Source: Archangium gephyra (GTDB lineage: Bacteria > Myxococcota > Myxococcia > Myxococcales > Myxococcaceae). Taken from it: 64,000 nucleotides of DNA. This document shows positions 9,801 through 16,764 of the stretch, in pieces. The notes beneath the pieces were generated by a model. That model was given only the letters and a program-made list of their open reading frames with translations. It searched no databases and was not told the origin of the DNA. Where the stretch lies: assembly GCF_001027285.1 (NCBI RefSeq), contig NZ_CP011509.1, positions 9,944,501 to 10,008,500 of the forward strand. Direction: 5' to 3'. The stretch's first letter is position 1, and each line of letters starts with the position of its first letter. The translations under genes were made by a program, and so were the position numbers.

Positions 9801-10015
9801 GTGCCGTTGAGCTCCTCCTCGATGACGCGCGTGACGCTCTGGTAGATGTCCTCGGGCGACGCGCCCGGATAGTAGGTGGAGATGGTGAGCTGCGGCGGCG
9901 CCACGTTGGGGTACTGCGACACCGGCAGGTTGGGGATGGCGAGCACGCCCGCCATGATGATGAACAGCGCGATGACCCAGGCGAAGATGGGCCTGTCGAT
10001 GAAGAAACGAGGCAT
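6881..10015 (-). CDS. RND multidrug efflux pump inner-membrane subunit (HAE1/AcrB type)
   Basis: A 1044-residue transporter of normal family length, starting at MPRFFIDRPIFAWV (ATG 10015). It has the expected twelve membrane helices, one near the N-terminus and two groups of helices around two large periplasmic loops. The proton-relay aspartate pair is in GILVDDAIVVIENVER (helix 4 region), and the relay lysine is in IIGLSAKNAILIIEFA (helix 10 region). The family exports drugs, dyes or lipophilic compounds by proton antiport through a tripartite complex. The adaptor gene ends 10 bp upstream, so the two are one operon. No TolC-like gene or local regulator is in the window. An in-frame extension to 10102 is ignored because it overlaps the adaptor gene. 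Confidence 0.95.
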   Translation of the reverse strand: MPRFFIDRPIFAWVIALFIIMAGVLAIPNLPVSQYPNVAPPQLTISTYYPGASPEDIYQSVTRVIEEELNGTKSLLYFESTSEATGAITITATFAPGTDPALAAVELQNRVKRVEPRLPFAVTQQGLQIDEAGSGFLMLVTLRSTDGSFDELSLGDYVSRNVLNELRRIPGVGRAQPFSFERAMRIWVDPLRLRGVGLTTQDVMNAIRAQNAQVAAGSLGAPPGPATQKVTATVLVKGQLTSPEEFGAIVLRANEDGSSVRLRDVARVELGGQSYTISSRLNGQPSAAIGIQLSPTGNALATSKAIRAKMEELARFFPPGVAYDVPYDTAPFVGVSIEKVLYTLAEAVLLVFLVMFLFLQNIRYTLIPTLVVPIALLGTCAVMYALGFSINVLTMFAMVLAIGILVDDAIVVIENVERIMSEEGLSPREATQKAMKQITGAVIGITLVLSAVFVPMGFFPGSVGVIYKQFSLTMVVSILFSALLALSLTPALCASFLKPVTRGHAHASTGFFGWFNRGFERTSHAYRGFVGRTLHRAGRFMLIYAAVFAALGWLFVQLPSSFIPSEDKGFIILGVQGPAEATVNRTLDAVVQMEKTLLAEPGVERVVAILGFSFYGQGQNAALSFATLKPWSERGAEDSAGAIAGRVNGALSAVRDAFIFAFAPPPIEGLGTTGGFAFRLEDRAGLGQEALAAARNQLVAAAAQSPILSGVAFEGLENSPQVELRIDREKASALGITFAEINEALSINLGSAYSNDFPNAGRMQRVIVQAEGSRRMQTEDVLALNVRNREGTLVPLSAFATVDWRMGPSQVIGYNGYPSARIGGNAAPGRSSGEAIREMERLASQLPRGFGFDWSGQSLQEIQSGSQAPFLIALSLLFVFLCLAALYESWSIPLAVLLVVPLGVLGSVLAVMLRGMNNDVYFKVGLITIIGLSAKNAILIIEFAQELRAQGRPLLDAVIEAAQLRFRPILMTSLAFTLGVVPLAIATGPGAASQRAIGTGVLGGMLSATVLAVIFVPVFYVFIMKLLSPRTVPTGETRLPEATN

Positions 10016-10025
10016 GGCGGTAGGC

Positions 10026-11213
10026 CTATCGGGGCTGGGAGGGTTGGAGGCCGGCGCCAGGCGTGGTCCAGGCCACGGGCTTGACCGGTGCGCCCGCGCC
10101 AATCTTCTGGAAGCCCTCGACGATGACCTGATCGCCCGCCTTCAGGCCTTCCTGGATCACCGCCTGCTCCTGGTAGATGCGCGAGACACGCACCGGGCGC
10201 ACCTCGGCGGTGCCATTGCCCGCGACCACGAAGACCTGGGACTTGCCCGTGTTGTCGCGCTGGATGGCCTGCTGGGGCACGGCGAGTGCCTCGCTCAGGG
10301 TGCCCTGCTCGACGCGTCCCCGCACGTACATGCCGGGAAGGAGCTCGGCGTCGGGGTTGGGGAACTCCCCGCGCAGCGTCACCTGGCCACTGCCGGGATC
10401 CACCGTCACGTCCGAGAAGAGCAGCCGCCCCGCCTTCTCATAGAGCGCACCATCGTCGAGGACCAACTGGATGTTCGCCTGCTCGGAGGAGCTGCCCTGG
10501 ATCTGCCCGTCCTTGAGGGCCTGGCGAAGGCGGCGGAGCTCCATGGCGGGCTGGGTGAAGTCCACGTAGACCGGATCCAGCTGCTGGATGAGCGCGAGCG
10601 CCGTGGGATCTCCCGCGCTCACGAGCGCGCCTTCCGTCACCAGGGCCCGGCCGATCCGTCCGCCAATGGGCGCGCGGATCGTCGTGTACTCCAGGTTGAG
10701 CTCCGCGCGGCGCAGCGCCGCCTTGGCCGCCGCCACATCGGCCTCGGCACGCCGGAGGGCCGCCTGGAGCGTCTCGTGCTGCTCCTGGGTGGCGACGCCG
10801 CTGGCCAGGAGCTTCTCGCCCCGCTCCGCCTGCTGGCGGGCCTCCGCGGCCGTCACCTCGGCCTTCGCCAGCACGGCCCTCGCGCTGGCCCGCTCGACCT
10901 CGTACATCGCCGCGTCGAGCTTGAAGAGCACGTCTCCCGCCTTCACGCTGCCCCCCTGCCGGAAGACGCGCTCGACGATGATGCCGGACACGCGCGGACG
11001 CACCTCGGCGCTCCGCATCGGAGCGATGCGCCCCGGCAACTCATCGAGCACCGGAATGCTCGCGGGCCGCACCGTGATCGTTCCCACCTCCACGGCCGGA
11101 GGGGCTCCGCCCGGAGGGGGTGCTTCGGGTGACTTGTTGCAAGCCGCGCCCCACAAGACGGAGACGAGGGCGACGGTGGAGAAGAAGGGCGTCCGGATTC
11201 GAGCGGAGTGCAT
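10026..11213 (-). CDS. RND efflux periplasmic adaptor lipoprotein (MFP/AcrA type)
   Basis: A 395-residue adaptor. The signal peptide ends in a lipobox (VLWGAAC, Cys near residue 25), so the mature protein is an inner-membrane-tethered lipoprotein. It has a biotinyl-lipoyl half (VRPRVSGIIVERVF), a helical hairpin of about 75 residues rich in Ala/Glu/Arg, the returning half (YTTIRAPIGGRIGRALV), a beta-barrel and a membrane-proximal domain. It links the pump encoded 10 bp downstream to an outer-membrane channel encoded elsewhere. A 17-bp inverted repeat at 11276-11292 lies upstream and could be an operator; no regulator gene is adjacent. Confidence 0.95.
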   Translation of the reverse strand: MHSARIRTPFFSTVALVSVLWGAACNKSPEAPPPGGAPPAVEVGTITVRPASIPVLDELPGRIAPMRSAEVRPRVSGIIVERVFRQGGSVKAGDVLFKLDAAMYEVERASARAVLAKAEVTAAEARQQAERGEKLLASGVATQEQHETLQAALRRAEADVAAAKAALRRAELNLEYTTIRAPIGGRIGRALVTEGALVSAGDPTALALIQQLDPVYVDFTQPAMELRRLRQALKDGQIQGSSSEQANIQLVLDDGALYEKAGRLLFSDVTVDPGSGQVTLRGEFPNPDAELLPGMYVRGRVEQGTLSEALAVPQQAIQRDNTGKSQVFVVAGNGTAEVRPVRVSRIYQEQAVIQEGLKAGDQVIVEGFQKIGAGAPVKPVAWTTPGAGLQPSQPR

Positions 11214-11275
11214 GAGGCGTTCCTGGACCGGCCACGCGGGGGCTCGCGGTCAGTCAGGTTGAAATGCTGGTTTTT

Positions 11276-11292
11276 CGAAGGGCGCCCCTTCG
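11276..11292. promoter_or_regulatory. Inverted repeat upstream of efflux operon, candidate operator
   Basis: Two perfect 7-bp arms (CGAAGGG and CCCTTCG) flank a 3-bp centre, 63 bp upstream of the adaptor start. On the operon strand the hairpin is followed by A residues, not T, so it is unlikely to be a terminator. The position fits an operator for a dimeric repressor, but this is inference. Confidence 0.35.
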
Positions 11293-11370
11293 TACTACAG
11301 AGGTCACTTCGGAAGGAACCTCCGCGATAGGAACACGAAGGGCCTCCGCTCCCAGATTCTTGGAGCGTGA

Positions 11371-11448
11371 GGCCCTCGGTCCGGGATTCGAACCCGGGTA
11401 CTTCCGATACCCTCACCCCGTCCCTCTCCCGAGGGGAGAGGGGAAATC
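11371..11448 (-). repeat. Palindromic 3'-end repeat with class II tRNA half (copy B)
   Basis: Directly abuts the stop codon of the trans-sulfuration gene. It has the same layout as 6783-6859: palindrome 11422-11442, GGGGTGAGG, a variable-arm-like hairpin, a T-arm near 11381-11397, then an acceptor-like tail. It differs from copy A at only a few positions. Confidence 0.75.
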
Positions 11449-12591
11449 TCAGGCCACGTCGAGCGCCTGCTTCAGGTCATCCACGAGGTCCTGCGCATCC
11501 TCGATGCCCACCGACAGCCGGATGAGCCCGTCCGAGATGCCCAGCAGCTCGCGCGTCTCCTTGGGCACCGACGCGTGCGTCATGATCGCCGGGTGCTCGA
11601 TGAGCGACTCCACGCCACCGAGCGACTCGGCGCACGCGAAGATCTTCACCGTCTTGAGGAACTTGCGCGCCGCCTCCAGCCCGCCCTTGATGTCGAAGGT
11701 CATCATGCCGCCGAAGCCCTTCATCTGCTTGCGGGCCAGCGCATGCTGCGGGTGGCTCTCCAGGCCCGGGTAGGTGACCTTCTGCACCTTCGGGTGCGTG
11801 GCGAGGAACTGGGCCACCTTCAGCGCGTTCTGCGCGTGGCGCTCCATGCGCACGCCCAGCGTCTTCACGCCGCGCAGCACCAGGAAGCAGTCCATGGGGC
11901 CCGGCACGCCGCCCACCGCGTTCTGCAGGAAGTACATCTTCTGCGCCAGCTCGTCATTGCTGGTGCACACGAAGCCGCCCACCACGTCGCTGTGGCCGTT
12001 GATGTACTTCGTCGTCGAGTGCGTCACCACGTCGAACCCCAGGTCCATCGGACGCTGGAAGTACGGCGTCATGAACGTGTTGTCACACACCGACAGGATG
12101 TTCCGCTTCTTCGCCGTCTCCGCGATGCGCGGCAGGTCGATGAGCTTGAGCATCGGGTTGGTGGGCGACTCCACCCACACCATCTTCGTCTTGGGCGTGA
12201 TGGCCTTCTCGAAGTTGTCCGGGTTGGACAGGTCCACCCACGAGAAGTTCAGCCCGTGACGGCGGAAGACCTTGTCGAAGATGCGGAAGGTGCCGCCGTA
12301 CACGTCGTCGGACACCACCACGTGGTCCCCGGACTCCAGCATGTGCATCAGCATGTCCGAGCCCGCCAGACCCGAGGCGAACGCGAGGCCATGCTTCGCC
12401 CCCTCGAGGGCCGCCAGACAGTCCTGGAGCGCGTTGCGGGTGGGGTTCTGGGTCCGGCTGTACTCGAAGCCCTTGTGCTCCCCGGGGCCCGCCTGGACGT
12501 AGGTGGAGGTCAGGTAGACCGGCGTCATGATGGCGCCCGTCGTGGGATCCGGCTCCTGGCCGGCATGGATGGCGAGGGTATCGAAGCGCAT
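11449..12591 (-). CDS. PLP-dependent trans-sulfuration enzyme (cystathionine gamma-synthase/lyase)
   Basis: A 380-residue Cys/Met-metabolism PLP enzyme of typical length. The PLP phosphate-binding region is YSRTQNPTRNALQ, the cofactor-stacking region follows in VVVSDDVYGGTFR, and SVCDNTFMTPYFQRP precedes the Schiff-base lysine in HSTTKYINGHSD. The C-terminal ESLIEHPAIMTHASVP motif is typical of both cystathionine gamma-synthase (MetB) and gamma-lyase (MccB/CTH), so I leave the direction open. It acts in the cytosol in methionine/cysteine interconversion. It is monocistronic, with a palindromic repeat exactly at its stop and a divergent rRNA methyltransferase upstream. Confidence 0.9.
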   Translation of the reverse strand: MRFDTLAIHAGQEPDPTTGAIMTPVYLTSTYVQAGPGEHKGFEYSRTQNPTRNALQDCLAALEGAKHGLAFASGLAGSDMLMHMLESGDHVVVSDDVYGGTFRIFDKVFRRHGLNFSWVDLSNPDNFEKAITPKTKMVWVESPTNPMLKLIDLPRIAETAKKRNILSVCDNTFMTPYFQRPMDLGFDVVTHSTTKYINGHSDVVGGFVCTSNDELAQKMYFLQNAVGGVPGPMDCFLVLRGVKTLGVRMERHAQNALKVAQFLATHPKVQKVTYPGLESHPQHALARKQMKGFGGMMTFDIKGGLEAARKFLKTVKIFACAESLGGVESLIEHPAIMTHASVPKETRELLGISDGLIRLSVGIEDAQDLVDDLKQALDVA

Positions 12592-12723
12592 GGCGGGGGC
12601 CTATCACACTCCGCTTCCCCCCGGGAATGTCAGCCCGGCCCCCTCGCCTGTCCGGAAGACTTGCCCCCCGGCGGGGACTCGGAGAAGAGAGGGCCGCGGT
12701 TGTACGGGAGAGGACAGGCAGTC

Positions 12724-13701
12724 ATGACGCAGGGCAGCGGAACGGCGGTGGGGATGTTCGAGAACCGCCTGCGCAAGAACGTGAAGCACTTCCGCAAGTG
12801 GGCCAAGGCCCGCGGGCTCACCGCCTTCCGCGTGTACGACCGGGACGTCCCCGAGTACACCTACGCGGTGGACCTCTACGCGGACCGGGTGCACCTGGTG
12901 GAGTACCCCCGCCGGCGGGCCCTCAAGAGCCTGGAGGAGCAGCGGGCCGAGGTGCTCGCCGCCGTGACGGCGGTGCTCGAGGTGCCTCCCGAGCGCATCC
13001 ACGTGAAGACGCACCTGCCCCAGCCCTGGGGCCGCTCGCAGTACGGCCGGGTCGGCGAGGGCACCGAGCGCGTCGTGGTGGAGGAGCAGGGGCTGAAGTT
13101 CTGGGTGAACCTCGGCGACTACCTGGACACCGGCCTCTTCATGGACCACCGGCTCACGCGCGCCCGGGTGCGCGACGAGGCGAAGGGGAAGAGCTTCCTC
13201 AACCTGTTCTGCTACACGGGCGCCTTCACCGTGTACGCCGCCGCGGGCGGGGCCTCGCGCACCCTCAGTGTGGATCTCTCCAACACCTACCTGGACTGGG
13301 CCGAGGAGAACCTCGCGCTCAACACGCTGTCGGACCCGCGCCACACCCTGCTGCGCGCCGATGCCATGGCCTGGGTCCAGGACCAGCGCGAGGATCCCGA
13401 GCAGACCTTCGACCTGGTGGTGTGTGATCCGCCCTCCTTCTCCACCTCGAAGAAGATGCAGGGCTCCTTCAACGTGCAGCGCGACCACGTGCGCCTGCTG
13501 GAGGGCATCCGCGAGCTGCTCAACCCCGGCGGCGTCCTCTACTTCTCCACCAACTTCCTGGGCTTCGAGCTGAAGGACACCGCCCTCCGCGGCTACGAGG
13601 GAGTGGAGGAGCTCACGCCCGGCTCCATCCCCGAGGACTTCCAGCGCCAGGAGATCCACCGCTGCTGGCGCATGGTGGCGCCTCGCGCTGGAGGCCGCTG
13701 A
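12724..13701 (+). CDS. rlmK: RlmK-like 23S rRNA (guanine-N7) methyltransferase
   Basis: A 325-residue stand-alone protein matching the C-terminal half of E. coli RlmKL. The N-terminal region (FENRLRKNVKHFRKWA, then VPEYTYAVDLY) is typical of RlmK. The SAM-binding motif is FLNLFCYTGAFTVYAA, and the catalytic/substrate motif is VVCDPPSFSTSKKM, as in RlmK-type N7-G2069 enzymes. The ATG at 12724 is chosen because the upstream part of the open frame lies antisense to the trans-sulfuration gene. It probably methylates helix 74 of 23S rRNA. A related but distinct enzyme, RlmI, is encoded at 16765. The symbol rests on motif recognition only. Confidence 0.85.
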   Translation: MTQGSGTAVGMFENRLRKNVKHFRKWAKARGLTAFRVYDRDVPEYTYAVDLYADRVHLVEYPRRRALKSLEEQRAEVLAAVTAVLEVPPERIHVKTHLPQPWGRSQYGRVGEGTERVVVEEQGLKFWVNLGDYLDTGLFMDHRLTRARVRDEAKGKSFLNLFCYTGAFTVYAAAGGASRTLSVDLSNTYLDWAEENLALNTLSDPRHTLLRADAMAWVQDQREDPEQTFDLVVCDPPSFSTSKKMQGSFNVQRDHVRLLEGIRELLNPGGVLYFSTNFLGFELKDTALRGYEGVEELTPGSIPEDFQRQEIHRCWRMVAPRAGGR

Positions 13702-13802
13702 GCCACGAGGGCATGCAGTCGCCCATTGTCTTTCAAGACGTGCCCCCATGGGGCTTTCACTCTCGAAACCGGAGACACCCTCGCGCAAGGGCGGGAATAA
13801 TT

Positions 13803-13831
13803 TTGACGGGAAGCCCGCGCTGTCCGATTTT
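13803..13831 (+). promoter_or_regulatory. Weak candidate sigma-70 promoter
   Basis: TTGACG (13803-13808) and GATTTT (13826-13831) are 17 bp apart, in an unusually AT-rich patch 35 bp upstream of the next gene. The -10 box matches the consensus at only three of six positions. Confidence 0.25.
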
Positions 13832-13866
13832 GGCCGTCAATCCCCGTATTGCCAAAAGGACGTACC

Positions 13867-14784
13867 ATGTTGCCTGATTCCTCCGCTTCTCAGCTGGAAG
13901 TATTGCAAGCGCGCGTGGCCGAGCTCGAGAAGCGACTCGCCGAGTTGAGCAGTCCGGGTGTGCGGCGGAAGCCCAAGGTCGCCAACAAAGTCGCTGCTGT
14001 ATCCATCGGCGCGCTGGTGCTTGGCGCTTCGGTGGCCTACGCCGTGACCTCTAGCGGACTCCCCCTTCACGAGGTCATGGACTGGTCAGCCACCGGAACG
14101 CCGGTTCCAGCACTGAACAGCAACGTGAGATGGTCACGGCAGGATCCGGCGAACGCTGAACCGCGACACACGAACCAGGTCCTGTCGATCATCGAAGACG
14201 CAACGCAGACCAACTCCTTTTCGTGGCCTCTCTATGTTCAGCTGAATGCGACAACGAGCCCACTTGCGGATCCAGGCACGTCTCAAAACGCTGGCATCAC
14301 GTCCAATGTCTACAATCGCAGCACGGGAACTCCGTGGGTCGTTGGATATCACGCCGAGGCACACCACGGTCTGCTGACCCCTGTCACCGAACCCAAGCAG
14401 ACCGTCACGGCCAATGGCACCTCAATCCTCTTCAACGGAGAGCTTTCTTCGTACAGCCGCACCGGGCGCACGATTGGGTTGAATCTGCAAGCTCACGGCA
14501 TCGAAGGCACGACCATCTGCGATGACGCCATCAACCTCCAGTCGACGTCGTCCCAGGCCTATTGGTCGAACGGAGTCCACTTCGAGGGTCCCTACAACAT
14601 CGGGATCAATTTCGACACGGCGACGACAAACATGGGAATCGACTTGCGCGACAACAGCATCCGCATGAACGCGGGTCAAAAGTTCTATCTGGACGGCGCT
14701 CGTGGACGAGCGTACCTCACATATGATGCGACCTTCGATCGCATCGAAATGTGGAAGAACGGCTCAGTGATTGAAGCCTGGTAA
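13867..14784 (+). CDS. Membrane-anchored protein of unknown function, fibre-like exterior
   Basis: A 305-residue protein. Residues 5-30 form a short leucine-rich coiled coil (LEVLQARVAELEKRLAEL). A membrane helix (VAAVSIGALVLGASVAYAV, about 45-63) follows, and then some 240 residues predicted outside the cytoplasm. These are rich in Thr, Ser, Asn and Gly and end in repeats of short beta-like segments (IRMNAGQKFYLDG, YLTYDATFDRIEMW). That ending resembles C-termini of phage tail or fibre-type proteins, but I cannot name a family. Codon use is clearly less GC-biased than that of the neighbours, which suggests horizontal acquisition. The ATG at 13867 follows a plausible AAAAGGA ribosome site. 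Confidence 0.7.
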   Translation: MLPDSSASQLEVLQARVAELEKRLAELSSPGVRRKPKVANKVAAVSIGALVLGASVAYAVTSSGLPLHEVMDWSATGTPVPALNSNVRWSRQDPANAEPRHTNQVLSIIEDATQTNSFSWPLYVQLNATTSPLADPGTSQNAGITSNVYNRSTGTPWVVGYHAEAHHGLLTPVTEPKQTVTANGTSILFNGELSSYSRTGRTIGLNLQAHGIEGTTICDDAINLQSTSSQAYWSNGVHFEGPYNIGINFDTATTNMGIDLRDNSIRMNAGQKFYLDGARGRAYLTYDATFDRIEMWKNGSVIEAW

Positions 14785-14858
14785 CCGCCAGGCCCTGATG
14801 GACTGCCGGTTCCTCCCTGAAGAGAGCGGTCAGCGAATCTCGTGGTAGATCGGAGCGC

Positions 14859-15581
14859 ATGTTCTCCGCCCTCTCCGTGCTCGCCCTGCTGCTCTCAGCG
14901 GATGGGACCCAGAATCCGAAGGAGTCCCCCACCGCGCCCGTCCAGGTGATCGCGCTCGCGGTGGACGTGGACTTCGTCTGCCGCACCCCGAGCACCCAGA
15001 GCCTCATCCTCCCCCCCAAGGCCCAGGTCCAGCTCGAGGTCCCCAAGGACTGTCCCGATGCCCGCGCCGACTGGCGCCTCTCCGTCGACTGCGCTGACGA
15101 GAAGCACTGCTCCGGCGACATCCGCACCCGGGAGGCGGTCATCGCCCGTGTCGAGGGCTCGCGAAAGCTGCTCACCGTCACCCCCGTCTCCCCTCAGCAT
15201 CCCCCCACCCTGGACTTCATGGCCGTGCGCATCACCGGCCAGCACTCACTCGCGCTGGAGACACCCACCGAGCACCAGCCCCCCGTGCAGCTGCTGCTCC
15301 AGGTTCCCGCCGTGACGGGCGTCTACACGCTCTCGCCTTCCGAGCCGGAGCCGCTCGCGCTGGACTTCGAGCACCGCGGCAGGCGGCTGAAGCTGTACGC
15401 CCGCGCCTCCCGCACCGATGCCACCCACGTCCGCCTCCAGCTCTGGAACGCCCGGAAGGAGCTGCTGCTGGACGCGGCGCTCGAGATGGACAAGCCCCGG
15501 GAGCTCGAGTGCCAGCGGCTGGAATCCATCTGCGAGGGGGTGATGAAGTTCTGGGTCCGCGAGTACCAGCGCGTCCTCTGA
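14859..15581 (+). CDS. Exported protein of unknown function
   Basis: A 240-residue protein with a short hydrophobic N-terminus (MFSALSVLALLLSADG) that can act as a signal peptide. The rest is beta-rich and contains three cysteines in the segment VDCADEKHCSGD and nearby, a possible disulfide region. No family motif is recognised. It is separated by 74 bp from the upstream membrane-anchored gene and faces fxsA across a palindromic repeat. Codon use is typical of the genome, so this appears to be a native gene. Confidence 0.65.
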   Translation: MFSALSVLALLLSADGTQNPKESPTAPVQVIALAVDVDFVCRTPSTQSLILPPKAQVQLEVPKDCPDARADWRLSVDCADEKHCSGDIRTREAVIARVEGSRKLLTVTPVSPQHPPTLDFMAVRITGQHSLALETPTEHQPPVQLLLQVPAVTGVYTLSPSEPEPLALDFEHRGRRLKLYARASRTDATHVRLQLWNARKELLLDAALEMDKPRELECQRLESICEGVMKFWVREYQRVL

Positions 15582-15605
15582 CACACAGGCAGCAGGACGG
15601 GGACG

Positions 15606-15647
15606 GATACCCTCACCCCGTCCCTCTCCCGGAGGGCGAGGGGAAAT
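15606..15647 (-). repeat. Palindromic 3'-end repeat (copy C)
   Basis: Abuts the fxsA stop codon and also lies in the convergent gap with the preceding gene. The palindrome arms are CCCTCTCCC and GGGCGAGGG (one mismatch), with the usual GGGGTGAGG on the distal side when read from fxsA. The tRNA half seen in copies A and B is absent. Confidence 0.7.
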
Positions 15648-16160
15648 TCACTCCTCGGTGAACTCCGCGTCCGTTTCGTTTCCTGGCCGCCGTTCGATTC
15701 GGGGCTGCGAGGCTCGGGGTTCTGCTCCCGGTGCGGTCCCGAAGGGCCCTCCGGGGAACGGGCCCCCCTGGAACGTCGTGACGCGCAGCGTGCCCGCCGC
15801 CATGCGGCGCTCGAGTCTCCGGCGCACCAGCGCGGCGATGACCCGGCGCGTCGGCGGGAACAGCAGGAAGAGCCCCACGACGTCGGTGAGCACCCCCGGC
15901 GACACCAGCAGCACCCCGCCCACCAGGACGAGCACCCCACCCACCAGCCCTTCCTCGGGCATGCGGCCCTGCGCGAGCGACTCCTGCCAGCGGCGGAGCA
16001 CGCGCAAGCCCTCCTTCTTGGCCAGCCAGGCACCGACCACGCCCGTGAGCAGCACCCCGCCCACCGTGGGCCAGAAGCCCACCTCGCGGCCAATGGCCAG
16101 CAGCAGGTACAGCTCGATGAAGGGAACGACCGTGAACGCCAGGAGAAGGTACTTGAACAC
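15648..16160 (-). CDS. fxsA: FxsA family inner-membrane protein
   Basis: A 170-residue protein. It begins with a hydrophobic helix (MFKYLLLAFTVVPFIELYLL), a second membrane segment (FWPTVGGVLLTGVVGAWLA) and a third in GGVLLVSPGVLTDVVGLFLL. The LLVSPG..TD..G motif is the hallmark of FxsA. The C-terminal tail of about 50 residues is Pro/Gly-rich and then acidic. FxsA in E. coli relieves exclusion of phage T7 by the F plasmid; its normal role is not known. It sits 63 bp downstream of another small membrane protein gene. Confidence 0.9.
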   Translation of the reverse strand: MFKYLLLAFTVVPFIELYLLLAIGREVGFWPTVGGVLLTGVVGAWLAKKEGLRVLRRWQESLAQGRMPEEGLVGGVLVLVGGVLLVSPGVLTDVVGLFLLFPPTRRVIAALVRRRLERRMAAGTLRVTTFQGGPFPGGPFGTAPGAEPRASQPRIERRPGNETDAEFTEE

Positions 16161-16223
16161 CTGCCCAACCTAACGCCTGGCGGCCGCCAGCGCCCGGAGG
16201 AACGCGTGGCTCCCCCTCCCCTT

Positions 16224-16736
16224 TCAGCCACCGAGCTGCGTGTTCATCCAGTTGACCAGCAGGTACAGCAGCGTGAAGAACGCCACGGCCCCGAGCACGA
16301 ACTTCGTCGTCGGCTGGAAGCCCTCGCTCGTGGACGTGTCGATGGGCATGGCCGAGGCCAGCCCCAGCATCTCCCCCGCATAGCGCGCGGTGCGCTCGTA
16401 CTGGTCCGCCACCACACCCTCGTCGTGGCTGTTGAGCTCGCGCCCCAGCTGCGGGTCGAAGAGCCGGACCTCGGCCTCCCGGGCCAGCTCCGCCCCCTTG
16501 GAGACCACCTCGCGGATGAGGCCCGTCTGGCTCTCCAGCGGGATGCGCACCTCGGTGGCCACCCACTGGCCGCCCTCGCGCAGCGGGTGCACCTCCACCG
16601 AGCCGTTTTCCAGCAGCCAGGTCCGCCCACCGCTTGGCTGGGCCTTCGCCCCCCGGGCTTCCAGGAGGGCCTCCACCCGGGCGCTGTCGAAAGGCGTCCC
16701 CGGGACCATGGATTGAAGGAGCAGGTCGTATCTCAC
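16224..16736 (-). CDS. Tail-anchored protein of unknown function
   Basis: A 170-residue protein if GTG 16736 (VRYDLLLQSMVPGTPF) is the start. An ATG at 16766 would give 180 residues, but its codon overlaps the divergent rlmI start. The body is soluble and mixed alpha/beta, and the last 22 residues form one membrane helix (VLGAVAFFTLLYLLVNW), so it is tail-anchored with its body in the cytosol. No family is recognised. It is probably co-transcribed with fxsA downstream. A TATACT box lies in the shared spacer with rlmI. Confidence 0.65.
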   Translation of the reverse strand: MRYDLLLQSMVPGTPFDSARVEALLEARGAKAQPSGGRTWLLENGSVEVHPLREGGQWVATEVRIPLESQTGLIREVVSKGAELAREAEVRLFDPQLGRELNSHDEGVVADQYERTARYAGEMLGLASAMPIDTSTSEGFQPTTKFVLGAVAFFTLLYLLVNWMNTQLGG

Positions 16737-16764
16737 GCTGTTTGGAGTATACGCCGCACACGCC

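Noticed and set aside
10016-10102. Longer N-terminus for the RND pump
   Set aside because: It overlaps the adaptor's coding end, while MPRFFIDRPIFAWV at 10015 is the normal family start.
6783-11448. Possible complete tRNA genes at the T-arm motifs
   Set aside because: No D arm, anticodon arm or 5' acceptor strand pairs with the 3' parts; palindromic repeat sequence lies where the anticodon arm would be.
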